Shown: one piece after another, positions 1-9,821 of the stretch
Numbering within the stretch: the stretch's first letter is position 1
Layout of the letters: every line of letters starts with the position of its first letter
Assembly (NCBI RefSeq): GCF_042850945.1
Contig: NZ_AP031496.1
Span: 2,356,001 to 2,420,000, forward strand
DNA: 64,000 nt
Reading direction: 5' to 3'
From: Halioxenophilus aromaticivorans
GTDB lineage: Bacteria > Pseudomonadota > Gammaproteobacteria > Pseudomonadales > Cellvibrionaceae
The notes under the pieces: model-generated
Database searches by the model: none
What the model was told of the DNA's origin: nothing
The model's input: the letters and a program-made list of their open reading frames with translations, nothing else
Program-made: the position numbers and the translations under genes

Positions 1-64
1 TCAAAGTCAGCAGTGAGGCGACTAACGCCGCGCTGCGAAGATGACGACTAAACATTCGAGACAT
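1..64 (-). CDS. Partial: N-terminus of a probable exported protein
   Basis: Reading leftwards from an ATG at 64-62, the first 21 codons give a classic signal-peptide start: a basic n-region (MSRMFSRHLR) followed by a hydrophobic stretch (AALVASLLTL), then the window ends. Purine-rich AAGGATCACAGG and AGGA lie just upstream. The rest of the gene is outside the window, so no function can be given. It would be divergent from vanA with about 600 bp between them. Confidence 0.45.
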   Translation of the reverse strand, partial: MSRMFSRHLRSAALVASLLTL

Positions 65-663
65 TCCTAATCCTGTGATCCTTAATATGGTTTGCTGGCG
101 CTGCGACGGTGGATTTACAAGTGTTTTACGAAAACGACTCACTTCGTGGCCGCTACCCAACAAATTTGCGGCTGGGCACTGGGGGTAATCTGATCACCAT
201 GGAGGCTTTTAACGGCTAATCCACTGCCTATGCGGGCTCTAATCTGGCCCGCAGATAACTACACACAGGCAATACTGTCTTCCCCCAATCGCGCGCGGCG
301 CAAGAATACCAAAAGGACCGTGCTGCAACAAACCGGAGTGGTACTCAGGGAGGGATTAAATCTGGCTGGATTGGCGGGAGTTCATTGGTGGGGAAAAGTT
401 CCCTGCTAACAAAAAGATAATGGTAACGAACAACTAACGAGCGGGTAGGTTTCCGACCTGGACGCTCGACAGTTTCTGTGGTGCCGTCACTTTTAGCACG
501 CTAATTTGGCACGCCGTGCTCTGTTACTTGCGGTTGGTTGAAATATAACCGATTTGGGTATTAGAAAAAGCTATGATGCTATAACGGTTTGGTATTGCTG
601 GCTTGCCGCTGTGGCGAGCAGGGCCGTATAGTCTTGCCACTATAAATACAACGGGGTACCCCC
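65..663. other. Gene-free stretch upstream of vanA
   Basis: No open frame longer than a few dozen codons and no recognisable RNA. It should contain the divergent promoters for the partial leftward gene and for vanA. A short inverted pair CGGTT/AACCG around 530-551 and a GAGCG/CGCTC hairpin around 439-467 are visible, but neither resembles a named operator. Confidence 0.5.
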
Positions 664-1704
664 ATGCACATCCAAAATGCCTGGTATGTCGCAGCGACAG
701 CTGAAGAAGTCACCGTCAAGCCCTTACGGCGTCGAATCTGTAATCAACCTATGGTGCTCTATCGAGATAGCAATGGGGCCGTCAAAGCTCTAGAAGACTT
801 TTGCCCGCACCGCGGTGCGCCACTGTCTCTGGGGTTTGTTGAAGGCGATAACATTGTATGCGGCTATCACGGCCTCAAGATCGCCAGTGATGGCAGGCCA
901 GACTCCATGCCTGGCCAGAATGTTAAAAATTTCCCCTGCGTGAAAGCCATTCCCAGTTTGGAATACGGTGGTTTTGTCTGGATTTGGCCGGGCGCCCCAG
1001 AGCAAGCCACGCGCGATGCCCTACCAAGCTTACCCTGGGCCGAGGGCGATGACTGGGCCTACGGTGGAGGACTATTCCACATCAAGTGCGATTATCGACT
1101 GATGATCGATAATCTTATGGACCTGACCCACGAAACCTATGTGCACGCCGATTCCATCGGCCAAAAGGAAATCGACGAAGCGCCGGTAAAATCCAGAGTG
1201 GATGGCGATACCGCAATCACCGAGCGCTACATGGAGAACGTCTCCGCGCCGCCATTCTGGCAGATGGCATTGCGGGCCAATGATTTGGCCGATGACGTGC
1301 CCGTGGACCGCTGGCAGATTTGCCGGTTTTCACCGCCCAGTCATGTCTTAATCGAAGTTGGGGTAGCCCACGCCGGCCATGGTGGCTACTCGGCGCCTGC
1401 GCAGCACAAAGCTGGCAGTGTGGTTGTGGATTTCATCACTCCAGAAACCGATGGCACCATGTGGTACTTCTGGGGCATGGCGAGAACCTTTAAGCCTCAA
1501 GATACCGAGCCCACTGAATCCATAAAGCAGGGCCAGGGCAAGATCTTCACAGAAGACCTCGAAATGCTGGAGCAACAGCAAGCCAACCTCGAGCACTACC
1601 CTGGTCGCCGTCTGCTAAAGCTCAATATCGATGCCGGCGGCGTCCTATCGCGGCGCATTATTGATCGGCTGATAAAGGCTGAGCAAAACGTCCCGGCAGT
1701 TTAA
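664..1704 (+). CDS. vanA: Vanillate O-demethylase, Rieske oxygenase subunit
   Basis: Terminal oxygenase that removes the methoxy methyl group of vanillate to give protocatechuate plus formaldehyde, taking electrons from a VanB-type reductase. The 346 aa are the normal VanA length. The N-terminal Rieske [2Fe-2S] ligands are visible as Cys47-x-His49 and Cys66-x2-His69 (CPHRG...CGYHG). The mononuclear-iron motif DLTHETYVH supplies His156 and His161. The sequence resembles Pseudomonas VanA closely along its whole length. It sits upstream of vdh/ech/fcs, which make vanillate, and of the lig genes, which consume protocatechuate. No vanB lies beside it or elsewhere in the window. The ATG follows a GGGGTACCCCC stretch, so the ribosome-binding site is weak or unusual. 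Confidence 0.93.
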   Translation: MHIQNAWYVAATAEEVTVKPLRRRICNQPMVLYRDSNGAVKALEDFCPHRGAPLSLGFVEGDNIVCGYHGLKIASDGRPDSMPGQNVKNFPCVKAIPSLEYGGFVWIWPGAPEQATRDALPSLPWAEGDDWAYGGGLFHIKCDYRLMIDNLMDLTHETYVHADSIGQKEIDEAPVKSRVDGDTAITERYMENVSAPPFWQMALRANDLADDVPVDRWQICRFSPPSHVLIEVGVAHAGHGGYSAPAQHKAGSVVVDFITPETDGTMWYFWGMARTFKPQDTEPTESIKQGQGKIFTEDLEMLEQQQANLEHYPGRRLLKLNIDAGGVLSRRIIDRLIKAEQNVPAV

Positions 1705-1725
1705 TCAGGTGCTAGGGCGATTTAG

Positions 1726-1745
1726 CCTACTTTGCAGTAGGTTTT
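1726..1745 (+). terminator. Probable terminator after vanA
   Basis: A 6-bp stem CCTACT/AGTAGG with a TTGC loop, followed by TTTT, 21 bases after the vanA stop codon. Confidence 0.55.
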
Positions 1746-1749
1746 AACC

Positions 1750-1782
1750 TTTGGCTTTGGTTCATGTATTACCAAAGCCAAA
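1750..1782. repeat. 12-bp perfect inverted repeat
   Basis: TTTGGCTTTGGT and its exact complement ACCAAAGCCAAA are separated by 9 bases, immediately after the vanA terminator. No T-run follows, so it is a hairpin or operator rather than a clear terminator. Confidence 0.6.
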
Positions 1783-1868
1783 ACACCCTTTCCTCAGGTC
1801 AATTTTTTCTACCTTCGCGTAAATTTTTAAAGCCTGCGCAAGCCTCACATTTATTAGGAAGCTCTCAA

Positions 1869-1889
1869 CTCAAAGCCTTCGGCTTTGAG
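1869..1889. repeat. 9-bp hairpin in the TonB-receptor leader
   Basis: CTCAAAGCC-TTC-GGCTTTGAG is a perfect 9-bp stem with a 3-base loop, about 200 bp before the receptor start. It could be a leader hairpin or an attenuated terminator; there is no T-run after it. Confidence 0.5.
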
Positions 1890-2090
1890 GGGCGAATTGC
1901 GCACCTCGATTTTTTGCAGGATAGTAACTTGTGGTTTATTTTGCATGGTAAATCGTCACTTACCGCCATTCTGGTTTCTGCGGTTTTTCCTTACTGTTGT
2001 CCTGTCGTAACCAAGCGTCAATCAAAACCATATATAAAGCTTGGAAACGTCGTTCAGAGACTAAGCATAATAACTATAGGGCATAAGAGC

Positions 2091-4391
2091 ATGAACCAAC
2101 TCAATAACCGCCAACGCCTTTGGCGCAGGCGATTCCCCAACACAACCTTTACCTCCTTACTTTTGGCCGCTAGCGTCGCAGCGCCGTATGGCACAGTCAC
2201 GGCAGCACAAATCGAAGAAATTGTGGTAACCGCTCAAAAACGCGAGCAGGGCAGCCAGGATATCGGCGCTGCAATCACGGCATTTGGCAGCGATCAGCTG
2301 GCCAAGTCAGATTTCAATAACATTGGTGATCTTCAGGCGATGGCGCCCAGTTTGCAAATCGGCGAGAGCTTTGGCTTTGCGCAGATTATGATTCGCGGCA
2401 TTGGCACCGATAACCCCTTTGCCGGCGGTGACCCGTCTGTGGCGATGCACATTGACGGTGTCGTCACAGGTCAGTCGTCCGCACAGTTTGGATCGTTATT
2501 TGATATTGAGCGCGTTGAAGTTTTACGTGGCCCTCAGGGTACGCTTTACGGTCGTAACGCCACCGGTGGTTCTATTAATGTCATTACCCAAAAGCCCTCA
2601 GAAGAGCTAAATGGTTACGCTCGCGTCACCGTGGGTAATTACGAGCTTGCCAAGCTAGAAGCCGCCGCCGGTGGCGCGTTAACCGATGGTGTTATGGGGC
2701 GTATCGCGGTGCGCGCTCTAGACCGTGGCGGCTATGGCGAAAATATCGCTGATGGCGGTGATATTGACGATGCCAAGCAGCAGTCCATCCGCGGTCAATT
2801 ACTCTTTGAGCCAAGTGATACGGTCAGTATGCGCGTATCGGCCGAGCGCCACGAAGAAGACGACACCAACTACATTCCGAAATTCCGCTCGCCGTCCTAC
2901 GACACAGCGCCTTTGCCGGCGCTAGAGCCGCAGCCGGTGGATGGCACCCGTGCATCGGACCCTAGAGACATTAATTCCAATGTGGATTTGCAAAACGAAC
3001 GCGAGCAGGCGTCTTATTCGCTAGAGGCGAACTGGGATATTAATGAGGTTTTTTCTCTTACCTCGTTGAGCAACTACCAAACCTTTGAGAAAACGCCCCA
3101 GGCCGACTTTGACATGACCGAAGTCGATTTTTACATCTGGTCAGAAAGTTTTGAAACCGAACAAACCAGCCAGGAATTGCAATTTAACTTCAGCACCGAT
3201 CGAGTAAAGGGGATTGTCGGCTTCTTTTATTACCACGAATAAATAGAATCCGATAACCGCTTGGATCTCAATCTAGTACCGCAATTTGTCATTGACGGTA
3301 ACCCAACGTTAACCGGTTGTGGCTTCGACGATAACCAATCAAACCGCATTATCGGTGCTGCAGAAGAAGATCTTTGCTTTTTGTTTCGTGGTTCTGCTGA
3401 AGCCGAGGCCTATGCATTATTTACCAATGTCTCAGTGGATTTAACCGATGATCTCACGCTCAATGTGGGCGGCCGTTACAGTGATGAAAGCCGAGAAGGT
3501 TATACCGATTATTGGACTGCCCCTGGCGCGCCGGTGTTAACCTTTGCCGATGACAAAAGCTTCAAAGAATTTTCGCCCAGCGTTCGCCTGGAGTGGAACG
3601 CGAACGATGATGTGCTGCTCTACGCTGGCTACTCAGAGGGCTTTAAAAGTGGCATTTTCTTATCCGGTCAGCGCTCCCCAGTGTTGGATCCGGAAATCGT
3701 CGACGCTTTTGAAATCGGCATGAAAGGCATGTTCTTAGACCGTCAATTGCAATTAAATGCGGCGGCTTTCTACTACGATTACACCGATTTGCAACAAGGC
3801 CGCAGTGTGCCAGCGGGTACCAGCGGTTTTACCCTAGTGTATGAAAACGCGGCGTCAGCGGAAATTACCGGTTGGGAAATGGAGTTTACTTGGCTGGCCA
3901 GTGAAGTGGTGCGTATCGATGGTTCGGTGACCTACTTGGACGCTACCTTCGACGACTACACCTCAACCGACCCATTCGACACGGTATACCAACAATTGGG
4001 ATTAATCGATGCGGGGGTAGATCTTACCCAGCAGCTGTCGGGCAATCGTATGGTGCAATCACCGGAGTGGGCCGGCAACCTAGGTGTTACCTTGGATTTC
4101 CAATTGGCAAACGACTGGGCGTTGTCTTCCACGCTGGCCGCATCCTACAAAGACCAGGTCTATTTCTCGCAATTCAACCACGATGCGCTCAGCCAGGAAT
4201 CTGTTACCACGGTTAACGGCAACGTAACGCTTACATCGCCGGATGAGCAGTGGTCGGTGAATATGTGGGGCAAAAACCTTACCGATGAAGAAATCTACCT
4301 GGGCACGTTTATTTTAAACAGTTCCAGAACCAACGCAGGCTTTATGGCGCCACCGCGCACCTATGGTCTCACCGTTGGCTATAACTTCTAG
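2091..4391 (+). pseudogene. TonB-dependent outer-membrane receptor interrupted by an in-frame stop
   Basis: Outer-membrane ligand-gated porin, likely for an aromatic compound given the neighbours. The chosen start is ATG 2091 (MNQLNNRQ...), which gives a signal peptide ending near TVTAAQ, then a TonB-box-like segment (EEIVVTAQKR) and the plug domain (ERVEVLRGPQGTLYGRNATG). The reading frame hits TAA at 3240-3242 and resumes in the same frame. The downstream part encodes the remaining beta-barrel and ends in Y-x-V-G-Y-N-F with the terminal Phe expected of an outer-membrane protein. Joined, the two parts make about 766 aa, a normal receptor length. A single G-to-T change (GAA to TAA) would explain the break. 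It could be a real nonsense mutation, a polymorphism or a sequencing error. Without readthrough, no complete barrel is made. Confidence 0.85.
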
Positions 4392-4581
4392 TAAAAAAGG
4401 TATAACGCAGTGCACAGGGTTACGGCAAATAAACAATCCGTTATGCTTGCTCCGGGCTGGTTACAGCTCGGGCCCTGGCGCACCGTGTGGCACCTCTTAC
4501 TTTCGTGTTTGATGACGTGTTCATCCAATGCCCGCGAAGTTGTGTGTGCAGGTAATGGTAAACAAACATAAGAATAACCCT

Positions 4582-5916
4582 ATGGAAAACGTCGTAGACG
4601 CAAAAAAAATCCTCGATCAATCCCCCATGCACGGCTTTCAAATCATGGCGGTGGGGCTGTGCATCTTGCTGAATGCACTGGACGGTTTTGATGTACTAGC
4701 CATCAGTTTCGCATCTCCCGGCATCGCCGCAGAGTGGTCCATTAACCGGGCTGCTTTGGGTATCGTGTTGGCTATGGAATTGGTAGGTATGGCCATTGGT
4801 TCCATTATTTTGGGCGGCATGGCTGATAAATACGGGCGTCGGCCAACTATCTTATTCTGTTTAGTGCTTATGACCATCGGCATGTATCTGGCGTCGCTAG
4901 TGGGTTCTGTCAATCAATTATTGATTGTGAGATTTATCACCGGTTTGGGCATTGGCGGTATGCTGGCATCAACCAATGCCATGGTGGCTGAGTTCGCCAA
5001 TGCCAAATTCCGTAACCTGGCGGTAATTTTAATGGCCACGGGTTATCCCATTGGCGCTATCGTTGGCGGGTCTATTTCTACGGTGCTGCTGCAGCAATAC
5101 GATTGGCGAGCCATCTTTGTGTTTGGAGCCGCGGTTACCTTCGCATTTTTGTTTATTGTGTGGTTCTTACTGCCGGAATCCATCGAGTATTTACAGCGCA
5201 AGCAGCCGGGCGATGCCCTGCAGCGCATTAATAAAACGCTGGCAAAAATGGGCCATCAGGCACTGCCTGGGTTGCCTCCCAAAGCTGAACCAAATTCTGC
5301 GGCTAAATCCAGCTATCACACATTATTTTCTCCGCAGTACCGCTCACTAACCGTATTAATGGTGGTGGCTTATTTCTCTCTGATTATGACCTTCTACTTT
5401 ATTCTAAAGTGGATTCCTAAAATCGTTGTGGACATGGGGTATGAGCCATCATCCGCCGGTTCGGTGCTGGTGTGGGCCAACATCGGTGGCGCCACTGGTT
5501 CTATTTTGCTGGGCCTAATTGCCTCTAAATTTCGGTTGCGCAAGTTGTTAATGGGTACCTTGGTAGCCGGTTTTGCCATGGTCACTGTTTTCGGTATGGG
5601 GCAAAGCTCACTGAGTGGGTTGGCTACCATTGCAGCCATGACCGGCTTTTTTACCAATGCCAGTGTAGTGGGCTTTTACGCTTTGATTGCTAATGCGTTC
5701 CCCGCGGATGTGCGTGGCAGTGGTACTGGGATTGTTATTGGCATAGGCCGTGGCGGTGCCGCACTTGGGCCTATTTTGGCCGGGTTTTTATTTACGGCCG
5801 GCTTTAATCTACAAACCGTTTCCGTGGTAATGGGTGCAGGCGCACTGGTTGCTGCCGCTGCGTTGGTATTCTTGGGGCCGGTGTTAAAACGACACAAGCT
5901 ACCCAGCAGCATTTAA
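4582..5916 (+). CDS. Aromatic-acid:H+ symporter, MFS (PcaK/AAHS type)
   Basis: Twelve-helix inner-membrane permease of the aromatic acid:H+ symporter family, expected to import a hydroxybenzoate, vanillate or hydroxycinnamate. The start at ATG 4582 (MENVVDAKK) gives 444 aa, typical for the family. Family signatures are visible: the acidic TM1 motif LDGFDVLAISFASPGI, the loop 2-3 motif GGMADKYGRR, and the TM4-5 arginine segment RFITGLGIGGMLAS. It directly precedes vdh-ech-fcs on the same strand, with 22 bases before the vdh start, and is probably the first gene of that operon. The exact substrate cannot be read from sequence. Confidence 0.88.
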   Translation: MENVVDAKKILDQSPMHGFQIMAVGLCILLNALDGFDVLAISFASPGIAAEWSINRAALGIVLAMELVGMAIGSIILGGMADKYGRRPTILFCLVLMTIGMYLASLVGSVNQLLIVRFITGLGIGGMLASTNAMVAEFANAKFRNLAVILMATGYPIGAIVGGSISTVLLQQYDWRAIFVFGAAVTFAFLFIVWFLLPESIEYLQRKQPGDALQRINKTLAKMGHQALPGLPPKAEPNSAAKSSYHTLFSPQYRSLTVLMVVAYFSLIMTFYFILKWIPKIVVDMGYEPSSAGSVLVWANIGGATGSILLGLIASKFRLRKLLMGTLVAGFAMVTVFGMGQSSLSGLATIAAMTGFFTNASVVGFYALIANAFPADVRGSGTGIVIGIGRGGAALGPILAGFLFTAGFNLQTVSVVMGAGALVAAAALVFLGPVLKRHKLPSSI

Positions 5917-5938
5917 TAACGAAAACTTGGAGGGAACA

Positions 5939-7336
5939 ATGAACTTCGAACGCATAAATCCAATTACAGGCGAAGTTGCAAGCAGTGCCGAAGCCATGCA
6001 GACGGCCGATATTCCGGCCATTGTGGAGCAGGCACAAGCCGGCTTTGAAGCCTGGTCTCAGCAGGGGCCAAATGCTCGTCGAGCGGTATTGGCAGCAGCA
6101 GCAGATGCCCTGCAGGCTAAGCAAGAGGAATTTGTCCAAGCCATGATGAACGAGATCGGCGCAACCCAGGGTTGGGCCATGTTCAATCTTATGCTGGCGG
6201 TTTCCATGATGCGCGAGGCGGCTTCCATCACCACACAAATTAATGGTGAGGTAATTCCCTCTGATAAGCCAGGCTGCTTGGCCATGGCAGTGCGAGAGCC
6301 TGTGGGGGTTATCCTCGGCATCGCCCCTTGGAACGCACCCATTATTTTGGGTGTCCGCGCAGTGGCTACGGCCTTGGCTTGCGGTAACGCCGTGGTACTC
6401 AAAGCCTCTGAAACCTACCCACGTACCCACGCTTTAATTATTGAAGCGTTAAGCGAAGCGGGCTTCCCTGAGGGCACCGTCAAGGTAGTCACCAACGCCC
6501 CTAAAGACGCTCCAGAAATCGTTGGTGCGTTAATTGATCACCCGCTGGTAAAACGCATTAACTTTACCGGTGCCACCAATGTTGGCCGCATCATCGCCAA
6601 GCGTGCCGCGGAGCATTTAAAGCCGTGTTTGCTAGAGCTGGACGGTAAAGCGCCTTTAATCGTATTGGACGACGCCGATCTGGACGAGGCCGTCAAGGCT
6701 GCGGCGTTCGGTGCGTTTATGAATCAGGGGCAAATTTGTATGTCCACTGAGCGCTTAATCGTGGTGGATTCTGTGGCCGATGCCTTTGCTGAAAAAATGG
6801 CGGCAAAAGCGAACAGTATGCCCGCCGGTGACCCGCGCGAGGGTGCCACCCCGCTGGGTGCAGTGGTAGATATGGCGACTATCGATAAAGTGAATGGCTT
6901 AATCGACGATGCCGTGGGCAAGGGTGCGCAAATATTATCCGGTGGCAAGGCAGATTCGGTATTGATGTCAGCTACCTTGGTAGACAAGGTTACCGATGAG
7001 ATGAAATTGTATCGCGATGAAAGCTTTGGACCGGTAGTCGCCATGATTCGCGCCAAAGACGAAGCCGATGCAATTCGAATTGCCAACGACAGTGAGTACG
7101 GCCTAAGCGCTGCTGTGTTTACTCAAAACCAAGCTCGCGGCTTAAAGGTTGCGCGCCAAATCAAGTCTGGCATTTGCCACGTGAATGGCCCCACCGTACA
7201 CGATGAAGCGCAAATGCCCTTTGGCGGTGTCGGCGCATCTGGCTACGGGCGTTTTGGCGGCAAAGCGGGTATCGACAGCTTCACGGAGCTACGTTGGATT
7301 ACCGTAGAAACCGAAGCCGGCCATTTCCCCATTTAA
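5939..7336 (+). CDS. vdh: Vanillin (benzaldehyde-type) dehydrogenase
   Basis: NAD(P)-dependent aldehyde dehydrogenase that oxidises vanillin to vanillate, and probably 4-hydroxybenzaldehyde to 4-hydroxybenzoate. The start is ATG 5939, preceded by GGAGGGAACA. The 465-residue protein has the cofactor segment GIAPWNAP, the general-base glutamate motif LELDGKAP and the nucleophile Cys267 in NQGQICMS. The substrate is assigned from context: it lies between the aromatic permease and the hydratase/lyase that releases vanillin. The general family (aldehyde dehydrogenase) is certain, the substrate very likely. Confidence 0.9.
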   Translation: MNFERINPITGEVASSAEAMQTADIPAIVEQAQAGFEAWSQQGPNARRAVLAAAADALQAKQEEFVQAMMNEIGATQGWAMFNLMLAVSMMREAASITTQINGEVIPSDKPGCLAMAVREPVGVILGIAPWNAPIILGVRAVATALACGNAVVLKASETYPRTHALIIEALSEAGFPEGTVKVVTNAPKDAPEIVGALIDHPLVKRINFTGATNVGRIIAKRAAEHLKPCLLELDGKAPLIVLDDADLDEAVKAAAFGAFMNQGQICMSTERLIVVDSVADAFAEKMAAKANSMPAGDPREGATPLGAVVDMATIDKVNGLIDDAVGKGAQILSGGKADSVLMSATLVDKVTDEMKLYRDESFGPVVAMIRAKDEADAIRIANDSEYGLSAAVFTQNQARGLKVARQIKSGICHVNGPTVHDEAQMPFGGVGASGYGRFGGKAGIDSFTELRWITVETEAGHFPI

Positions 7337-7417
7337 AATTGAAAATTTGTATTGAGGCCTGTGGAGAGCGGGCCGAGATACCTTTGTAAAATTACTCTGT
7401 TGTAATAGGAACAAAAT

Positions 7418-8257
7418 ATGACAAGCGAACGCAGTGAAGAAGATACAGTTGCTTTTGACGTGGTTGATGGCATTGCTTGGGTTAAATTTAATCGGCCTGA
7501 AAAACGCAATTGCATGAGCCCAAAACTTAATCGCCAAATGATGCGTGTTTTACACGAGTTAGAATTCCGTGATGACGTAGGTGTATTGGTACTTACCGGC
7601 GAGGGCACGGCCTGGACGGCGGGCATGGATTTAAAAGAATACTTCCGTGAAACCGAGGTGCTTGGCTTGGGTGGCACTCGCCAGGCGCAGAGCGAATCCT
7701 ACGGTTGGTGGCGTCGACTGCGCTGGTACCAAAAGCCAACTATTGCCATGGTAAATGGTTGGTGTTTTGGTGGCGGCTACGGCCCTTTGCACTCCTGTGA
7801 TTTGGCCTTTGCCGCAGAAGATGCGCAATTCGGCCTAAGCGAAATTAACTGGGGTATTTTGCCCGGCGGCGGCGCCACTAAAGTTGCCACCAACTTGTTA
7901 AACATGCGTAACGCCATGTACCACGCCATGATGGGTGAGAACATCGACGGTACCACCGCGGCTGAGTGGGGCTTAATCAATGAAGCCATACCGGCGGATA
8001 AGCTTAAAGAGCGCGTTACTGCGGTGGCCAAAGTGCTATTAGAGAAAAACCCCATTGCATTAAAAGCTACCAAAGACGCTGTGCGCAGAGTGATGGAGAT
8101 GACCTACGACAACGCCGAGGATTATCTAATCCGCGCCCAGGAAGCCGCTAATTTCTTTGACAACACTGGCCGCAAAGAGGGCATTAAGCAGTTTATCGAC
8201 GACAAAACTTACAAGCCCGGTTTAGGTGCTTACGACAAATCCAAGCAGGAAAAATAA
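7418..8257 (+). CDS. ech: Hydroxycinnamoyl-CoA hydratase/lyase
   Basis: Crotonase-fold enzyme that hydrates feruloyl-CoA or p-coumaroyl-CoA and splits it to vanillin or 4-hydroxybenzaldehyde plus acetyl-CoA. The 279 aa match Pseudomonas HCHL in length and in diagnostic segments: NRPEKRNCMSP, the oxyanion-hole AGMDLKEYFRE, MVNGWCFGGGY, and SEINWG with Glu142 at the position of the catalytic Glu. The C-terminal EDYL supplies the substrate-contacting Tyr, and the tail KQFIDDKTYKPGLGAY is characteristic. The stop codon is 5 bases before the start of the CoA-ligase gene, so translation is likely coupled. ATG 7418 follows AATAGGAACAAAAT. Confidence 0.93.
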   Translation: MTSERSEEDTVAFDVVDGIAWVKFNRPEKRNCMSPKLNRQMMRVLHELEFRDDVGVLVLTGEGTAWTAGMDLKEYFRETEVLGLGGTRQAQSESYGWWRRLRWYQKPTIAMVNGWCFGGGYGPLHSCDLAFAAEDAQFGLSEINWGILPGGGATKVATNLLNMRNAMYHAMMGENIDGTTAAEWGLINEAIPADKLKERVTAVAKVLLEKNPIALKATKDAVRRVMEMTYDNAEDYLIRAQEAANFFDNTGRKEGIKQFIDDKTYKPGLGAYDKSKQEK

Positions 8258-8262
8258 GCGCC

Positions 8263-9756
8263 GTGGTGGATTACGTTCAGATGCACGCCAGCTTGCACCC
8301 CACGCGAGCGGCAGTTACCGATTTGACCTTTGATTTGGCGTGGACTTATCAAGAGCTCAATCAGTTCATCGGTCAAACCGCAACCGTGCTTCAAGGTTTG
8401 GGGGTTGAGGAAGGCGCGCGGGTAGCGTGCCTTGCAAAAAACCGGGCTGAATTTATCGCCTTACAGTTTGCCTGTGCCCGCCTAGGGGCGATTTTTGTGC
8501 CGCTCAATTGGCGTTTGTCTGGCGAAGAGTTGAGTGTCTTGATTCAGGATTGCACGCCAACGGTGGTCTACGCCGACGATCTGGCGAGCTTATTAGAGCA
8601 TGCTAAGGCGGTTGTGGCCGACCTTAACATCCAGCCTATAGATGGCTTAATCGCAAAATGTGGTTTGGTAGAACCTGCGCCATGTCATCCCATGTCGCCC
8701 GACTTACCGTCGTTGATGTTGTACACATCGGGCACCACGGGCAAGCCCAAAGGCGTGTTGTTATCCGAGCGTAATCTCACCGAGAACGCGATCAATTTCA
8801 GCCTTTTGGGCGAAGTGGAAGGCGGCAGCCACCTGCTGTGTGAATCGCCGATGTTCCACACCATTGGCATGGTGGCCTCGGTGCGCCCGGCGTTATTTCG
8901 CGGGGCAAAAATCTCGGTCTCTGACCGTTTTTTACCGGCTCGTACCCTGGCACGTTTAAGCGATGCCGAGCTGAGATTGACGCACTATTTTTGTGTGCCA
9001 CAAATGGCGGTGATGTTGCGGGAAGAACCCGACTTCAACGCCGATAAACTGCGCGGCTTGACTGCGCTGTTCACCGGTGGGGCACCACACCCAGCGGCGC
9101 AAATACAAGATTGGCTAAACGATGGCATTGCCATTGTCGATGGTTATGGTATGAGCGAATCCGGCACGGTGTTCGGCATGCCGTTGGATCAAACGCTTAT
9201 TGGCCAAAAAGCCGGTTGCGTAGGGGTGAGTTCACCGCGAGTGCAATCACGATTGGTGGACGACGAAGGCAATATTCTCGGCGCCGGCTGTGCTGGCGAG
9301 TTGCAAATTAAGGGCGACAATATCACCCGGGGCTATTGGCAGCGCCCAGAGGAAACGGCGAAAGCCTTCACCGAGGATGGTTGGTTCCGTACCGGAGACG
9401 TACTATTGCGAGATAACGACGGTTTTTATCGAGTTACAGACCGCAAAAAAGATATGTACATCTCCGGTGGCGAAAATGTTTACCCGGCTGAGGTAGAAGC
9501 GGTATTGGTGAAATATCCCGGCATAAAAGAGCTAGCGGTCGTGGGCTTGCCGGATGAAAAATGGGGCGAGGTAGGTTGTCTGTTCTACGTTGCCGAAGAG
9601 GCGATTACCCTGGTGGATATTGAAGCCTATTTAACTGAGCATGTCGCGCGCTATAAAATTCCAAAGCAGGTGCAAAAAATATCGGCTATACCGCGTAACA
9701 GCCTGGGTAAAATACTCAAACATCAGCTGCGAGACGAGTACTCTGTAGGCGTTTAA
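8263..9756 (+). CDS. fcs: Feruloyl/coumaroyl-CoA synthetase
   Basis: ATP-dependent acyl-CoA ligase of the adenylate-forming (ANL) family, activating ferulate or p-coumarate for Ech. At 497 aa it has the phosphate loop YTSGTTGKPKG, the A5 motif DGYGMSESG, the A7 motif FRTGD, the hinge motif TDRKKDMYISGGENVYPAE and the C-terminal catalytic lysine in RNSLGKILKHQ. It begins at GTG 8263 (or GTG 8266) only 5 bases after ech. Substrate assignment rests on adjacency to ech; medium- or long-chain fatty acid ligases share the same motifs. Confidence 0.88.
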   Translation: MVDYVQMHASLHPTRAAVTDLTFDLAWTYQELNQFIGQTATVLQGLGVEEGARVACLAKNRAEFIALQFACARLGAIFVPLNWRLSGEELSVLIQDCTPTVVYADDLASLLEHAKAVVADLNIQPIDGLIAKCGLVEPAPCHPMSPDLPSLMLYTSGTTGKPKGVLLSERNLTENAINFSLLGEVEGGSHLLCESPMFHTIGMVASVRPALFRGAKISVSDRFLPARTLARLSDAELRLTHYFCVPQMAVMLREEPDFNADKLRGLTALFTGGAPHPAAQIQDWLNDGIAIVDGYGMSESGTVFGMPLDQTLIGQKAGCVGVSSPRVQSRLVDDEGNILGAGCAGELQIKGDNITRGYWQRPEETAKAFTEDGWFRTGDVLLRDNDGFYRVTDRKKDMYISGGENVYPAEVEAVLVKYPGIKELAVVGLPDEKWGEVGCLFYVAEEAITLVDIEAYLTEHVARYKIPKQVQKISAIPRNSLGKILKHQLRDEYSVGV

Positions 9757-9821
9757 GCGCCTGTATGTAAACTTGTGCATCAAATACAGTATCTGCTCAC
9801 ACAACCGTTGGGGCCAAAGAT

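Noticed and set aside
5804..6430. 208-codon minus-strand open frame across the permease/vdh junction
   Set aside because: It lies opposite two well-supported genes and its translation shows no family features; it is an antisense shadow.
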